In this document: positions 5,910 through 6,034 of the stretch, one piece after another
How positions within the stretch are numbered: the first letter of the stretch is position 1
Layout of the letters: each line of letters starts with the position of its first letter
NCBI GenBank assembly: GCA_012798275.1
Contig: JAAZNO010000650.1
Span: 1 to 6,034, forward strand
Length of the DNA stretch: 6,034 nt
Direction of reading: 5' to 3'
Source of the DNA: Chloroflexota bacterium
Lineage (GTDB): Bacteria; Chloroflexota; Anaerolineae; B4-G1; SLSP01
The notes under the pieces: generated by a model
Database searches by the model: none
The model's input: the letters and a program-made list of their open reading frames with translations, nothing else
What the model was told of the DNA's origin: nothing
Position numbers and translations under genes: made by a program

Positions 5910-5951
5910 AAAAAAAAGTTCCCCTTCCCCCCGCGCGCGCGAGGGGAAGGG
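5910..5951 (-). terminator. Terminator-like hairpin downstream of the right-edge gene
   Basis: On the minus strand CCCTTCCCC (5951-5943) pairs with GGGGAAGGG (5930-5922) and inner CGCGCG pairing extends the stem. GAAC and then eight T residues (5917-5910) follow. It lies 30 bp past the stop of the possible minus-strand gene at the window edge, exactly where a terminator belongs. The loop region contains a CGCGCGCGCG run (5932-5941). Confidence 0.5.
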
Positions 5952-5980
5952 ATCAGGGGATAGGAGGCAAGAGTTGATTC

Positions 5981-6034
5981 TCAATCTTCAGCAGTCACCA
6001 TGAAATCTTGCGTTTTTTTAGTCAGCGGCGGTAC
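5981..6034 (-). CDS. Possible C-terminal end of an unidentified minus-strand gene
   Basis: Reading the minus strand from the window edge, one frame is open to a TGA at 5983-5981 and encodes VPPLTKKTQDFMVTAED. The other two minus frames meet stops within the first 15 bases. Same-strand orientation with all clear genes and the hairpin with T8 just downstream support it as a real gene end. The fragment is too short to name, and no family can be assigned. A competing plus-strand frame (ATG 6000, MKSCVFLVSGGT, open to the edge) overlaps it, so the call is tentative. Confidence 0.4.
   Translation of the reverse strand, partial: VPPLTKKTQDFMVTAED

Noticed and set aside
5494..5951. CRISPR array or tandem repeat array
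   Set aside because: The repeated structures are individual palindromes with different sequences and no regular spacer length.
5780..5977. 65-codon plus-strand frame
   Set aside because: It runs through three palindromes and gives a low-complexity Pro/Arg/Gly peptide with no ribosome binding site.

Overview
This window is a GC-rich bacterial chromosomal segment in which every well-supported gene lies on the minus strand, so the genes read from right to left. The proteins are housekeeping enzymes of one-carbon metabolism, translation and DNA repair. The distinctive gene encodes a serine hydroxymethyltransferase fused to the glycine-cleavage T-protein. From memory I associate such fusions and this style of palindrome-littered spacer with Chloroflexota (Anaerolineae-like bacteria). 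That assignment is an inference and has not been tested.

In transcription order, right to left: (1) 6034-5981 is what may be the last 17 codons of an unidentified minus-strand gene, followed by a terminator-like hairpin. (2) 5980-5184 is a long non-coding spacer. It holds three G/C-rich palindromes (5819-5951), a plus-strand sigma70-like promoter with a possible 14-codon ORF, a MITE-like element of about 170 bp with terminal inverted repeats and a 10-bp target duplication (5429-5619), and the promoter and roughly 147-nt leader of the next gene. (3) 5183-2034 is the glyA-gcvT fusion of 1049 codons. (4) 2033-1887 is a short spacer with a stable hairpin and a good promoter placed so close to fmt that the fmt mRNA would be nearly leaderless. 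(5) 1886-933 is fmt, methionyl-tRNA formyltransferase, with a small hairpin over its stop codon. (6) 837-76 is yebC, a translation-associated factor, with a clear Shine-Dalgarno. (7) 76-1 is the first 25 codons of ruvC, overlapping the yebC stop as TGATG.

The genes fit a one-carbon and translation theme. The fusion would make 5,10-methylene-tetrahydrofolate from glycine (T domain, with H-, P- and L-proteins encoded elsewhere) and use it to interconvert glycine and serine (SHMT domain). Fmt consumes a related folate, 10-formyl-THF, to make initiator fMet-tRNA. YebC acts on translation and RuvC resolves Holliday junctions.

The most notable observations are the fusion itself, a degenerate GcvT-like copy hidden in its linker, a 26-residue insertion in the SHMT active-site region, the MITE with intact target duplication, and the probable leaderless fmt transcript.
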